Assembly: GCA_013397845.1 (NCBI GenBank)
Contig: VZTG01001572.1
Location: 445,855 to 509,854 of the forward strand
Source: Melanocharis versteri
Lineage: Eukaryota > Chordata > Aves > Passeriformes > Melanocharitidae
Reading direction: 5' to 3'
Length of the DNA stretch: 64,000 nt
The notes under the pieces are model-generated. The model was not told where the DNA came from. It saw only the letters and a program-made list of their open reading frames with translations, and ran no database searches. Of the stretch, positions 61,374 to 64,000 are shown in pieces. A program made the position numbers and the translations under genes. How positions within the stretch are numbered: position 1 is the first letter of the stretch; the number at the start of each line of letters is the position of its first letter.

Positions 61374-61411
61374 AAAATAAAGAAAGAAAAAGAAAAAAGA
61401 AAAAGAGAAGC
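61374..61411. repeat. A/G-rich low-complexity run
   Basis: Adenine-dominated purine run (AAAGAAAGAAAAAGAAAAAA and onward), imperfect (GAAAA)n type. Confidence 0.85.
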
Positions 61412-62859
61412 TTGACCCACAAAGAGCCTAACAAAAAAGAGGGAGTGGACTTGCAGTCATGCAAGTATGGTGCAAAGGCAGAAAACAATAAATTATATTA
61501 TTTCTTGATATCCTGGAAGAGGAACTGAGATCATGCAAATAGCATAAAGTACTGTCAATACAAAGTACTATTTTTTAATATGGTATGATACAAACCCCAG
61601 AGCTCAAGCACAGTGCTGAAGGATATGCATTATTAATGGTTTATATCACCAAGTTCCTTCCCTTATACTCTTCTCTGTGTTTGACTCTGGTTTCCACTCC
61701 TGTAGCATGCTGATGCCTTTTGCTCTCTACCTCATTCTACCCATCCACATGCCAACTTAATTTTGGTCTTTCTTCCTTCATAGTCTTTTTCTCTGCACCA
61801 CTGCGTGCCTTTCATACTCATGACCCACCTAAGGCCTTAAATATTTGTTGCTTGTTTCAGCTCTTCATTCAACCCCCAGCTTTGGTACAACTCTCCTGCA
61901 CGTCAAAGGACTGTTTACATAACTCACTGTTCAAGTGTTGTTCCCTTTTTGGCCTTTCATCATGTACAAAGGGTTATTTCAACATTCGTTGACTTTGACC
62001 CTCTCCTGGTCTTACCTCAGCATGACTCTGCTGCCTTTCCACTCGCATAATGTAAGTCTGCCTGTCATCATTTCCAGTGCCATCAGTATCGTTGCCCTCT
62101 CTTCTGCTTTCAACAAAAGCTAAGTGCAGATCTGTTAGCGTGCTATAGGTAAAGTAAGTTAGAAAGCATGAATTATGAACTGCTCAAGAAATAGCAGCTG
62201 TTGAGCTTGTGTGCACAGCGAGGTTTGTTTGCTGCTGATCAATAAAAATCAGAGTCAGTAGCTATGCTACCAGAGAGACCATCTGTGGCTAGAGAGCCAG
62301 AAGCTTGCTGACCGGGATAGACACTGCTGGCTCAAAGGAGGACAGGGACAGGTTATATTCATATAACCACCCAAAGAGGGACATATTTAACTATCAGCAA
62401 GTGCTAGCTGGCAATCTGTGTGCAAAAGCACCTTACTGCCCTGCACCTCCTCTGGGAGAAAGGGGCTGAAAATCGACTGCAAAGGACTGGGATGTCCTTT
62501 TGCTATGTTAGTGTTATAAAATAGTGTGGCTAAAAAATGGGGATTTTTACTAAAGGAATTAGGTAGCAAGTGACCAGAGAGGAATAGAGGGACAGAAATT
62601 TCTCTCTTCTCTTGAAGAAACAAAGGTAGGGATGGTTCTTCTCTTATTCTTCTTGTGAAACTTGTGCTAATATCTCCTAATCAAAAAAATTCACTTGTGT
62701 CCCCATTTCCTTTTCCAGTTACTGCACCACTTTGTATTTCACTCCTGTGTATGCTGTGTCCTGTCACTGCATTTTTGTTCCCCAAGCACAGCAAAGACCA
62801 ATCTCGTTCAGTTGAAATTACTCTTGTAAAATTTCAAATGCCTTCTTGTTAGCCAAGTC
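61412..62859. other. Unique, partly pyrimidine-rich sequence, no gene seen
   Basis: 61640-62120 is T/C-rich on the plus strand and may be part of the same old LINE as the next feature, but no motif is certain. The rest carries only short open frames. Confidence 0.4.
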
Positions 62860-63510
62860 TCCCAGTCAGTACGCTGTGCTATCAATTTTCATCAGATGTC
62901 ATTGATATAATCAAGTATGCTCTTCTTAAAATTCCATAGTCCACTGGCTTTTGAGGTGTCAACATATGTTGGTTTTCCCTCTTTCATTTCTGATAATTCC
63001 TCAAGTCTTTTATTTTATAGTTTCTTGTCACTGATTATCTATTAAGACTTTTTTCTTATTCTTCTTTCCCTATATATTGTATCTCTGAATAACATGTGCA
63101 AAATCAACTACTGTTTCTTTGCAGATGACTCACAGACAGAGCTCTCCTTCAGATTTCTCTCCTGTTCTACGAAAAGAAAATACTTAACTACCACACTGTA
63201 TCTTTTTAAAGGTCAATCTGAGTAAAAAAACGAGTTCTAACTCCTTAATTGTCCACAATATTTCTTTTCTCCATCACTGTGACATCATCCTGCTTGTCTC
63301 TGATATAACTCAGTGTTGTTTTTCACTTGGCTCTCTCTCCGTGTTCTGCCGTCTGGGGTATTGCTAGGTCTTGTGGATGCTTTCCTGGAACATCTGGGAG
63401 GTGTGTAAGCTATATTCTCTCTCATTGTTCCTGACTGTGAAAAGCTTTTACAAGCACTTTTCCGTACATACTCATTAGCAATTAATTCCAACATCTTTAA
63501 TCTCAATTAA
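62860..63510 (+). mobile_element. Ancient L2/L3-type LINE reverse-transcriptase relic
   Basis: At 63118-63129 the plus strand encodes FADD in the context CFFADDSQTELSF, the reverse-transcriptase active-site box as found in L2/CR1-clade LINEs (typical form YADDTQLYLSF). About 90 bases on, in a frame shifted by one, KVNLSKKTSSNSLI matches the next conserved block (LKLNLSKTELLLI). The DNA from 63260 to 63500 follows the usual order ATCACTGTGACATCATCCTG, ACTTGGCTCTCTCTC, GCTAGGTCTTGTGGATGC, CTTTTACAAGCACTTTTCC. It has frameshifts and stops and is far more diverged than the CR1 copies. The left boundary is uncertain. Confidence 0.7.
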
Positions 63511-64000
63511 TAATATCTTTACTTCAGAGATATGATTTTGCCCTTTTGTTTCTATCCTCTCTCTTCTGTTGTAAAGGTACATAAATTCTTGATTTGAATT
63601 TATCTGTGCCATGGAAATTATATCAATTCAATGGTTTCTCTTTCTTTTAAATCACTTTCTTGATCTTTAAAGCGCTTCCCAGGTTCTCCCTGCTTGGTTC
63701 ATATTTGCTGGAGAGAAGTTGATGTCTGGCCTTAGCAGTTGATGTCAATCTTGTTAATTGTCCTTGTTTGAATTTTTGTGTGCTTTTTTTCCTAAAGACT
63801 TCTTTGTACATGGAGGAAAAAAACATAATCATCATCAGTACAATTTCCTTGTCCTCCTCCAAAACTTCTTTCTAAAAAGAAACCACCTTTCTCTGCCGAG
63901 AAACCTACAAAAGCCATAGGAATAATTTGGCAGCTTGAGAGGGATACACCTGCTCAAATGTTAGTGTTTCTCACATAGAAGCTATGTCTGAGCTAGTCCC
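63511..64000. other. Unique AT/pyrimidine-rich sequence to the window end
   Basis: May continue the LINE relic for a short distance, but no motif is certain. The minus-strand 71-codon frame at 63647-63862 is lysine- and methionine-rich with no recognisable domain. Confidence 0.5.

Noticed and set aside
1..64000. CRISPR arrays, operons, tRNA or rRNA genes
   Set aside because: No regularly spaced repeats, ribosome-binding sites, cloverleaf-like segments or rRNA motifs were found; the window is vertebrate nuclear DNA.

Overview
This window looks like non-coding DNA from a bird: one long intron or intergenic stretch, with no gene that can be named. Four pieces of CR1 LINE are present. Two of them end in the ATTCTATG octamer tail that is typical of avian CR1, and three of them still encode recognisable C-terminal CR1 reverse-transcriptase protein. 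There are also two solo retroviral LTRs of avian type. Interspersed repeats are sparse overall, CpG is depleted, the base composition is AT-rich, and no Alu, L1 or other mammalian SINE is visible. A crocodilian or turtle source is less likely but not excluded. Species and chromosome cannot be read from the sequence.

Layout. 1-3.7 kb is unique AT-rich sequence with a purine-rich tract. 3.7-4.4 kb is an antisense CR1. 4.4-14.4 kb is unique sequence with small degraded ancient repeats, and it includes the longest open frame of the window (minus strand, about 12.7-13.2 kb). 14.4-15.0 kb is a second antisense CR1. 15-27 kb is unique; a minus-strand exon-like block at 21.3-21.6 kb carries an acceptor, a Kozak ATG, a hydrophobic segment and a donor. 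27.27-27.38 kb is a fresh-looking 56-bp tandem duplication. 28.0-29.4 kb holds a poly(A)-like scar, a G-rich motif and a plus-strand exon-like block. 33.1-33.4 kb has a minus-strand terminal-exon-like frame. 40.5-41.8 kb is a retroelement cluster (CR1 tail, short solo LTR, internally deleted CR1). 41.8-57 kb is unique with simple repeats. 57.16-57.53 kb is an ERVL-like solo LTR. 58.5-58.8 kb is a decayed minisatellite. 62.9-63.5 kb is a very old L2/L3-type LINE reverse-transcriptase relic.

No protein-coding gene, tRNA, rRNA, CRISPR array or operon can be supported. Nearly all open frames are short and AT-rich, or are shadows of repeats. The exon-like blocks are candidates only: they were picked because splice signals, open frames and sometimes a start context coincide, and such coincidences are expected by chance in 64 kb. 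I found no convincing novel multi-gene system. The observations most worth a check are the 21.3-21.6 kb and 29.2 kb exon-like blocks, the terminal-exon-like frame at 33.1 kb, the decayed minisatellite at 58.5 kb and the L2-type relic at 62.9 kb.
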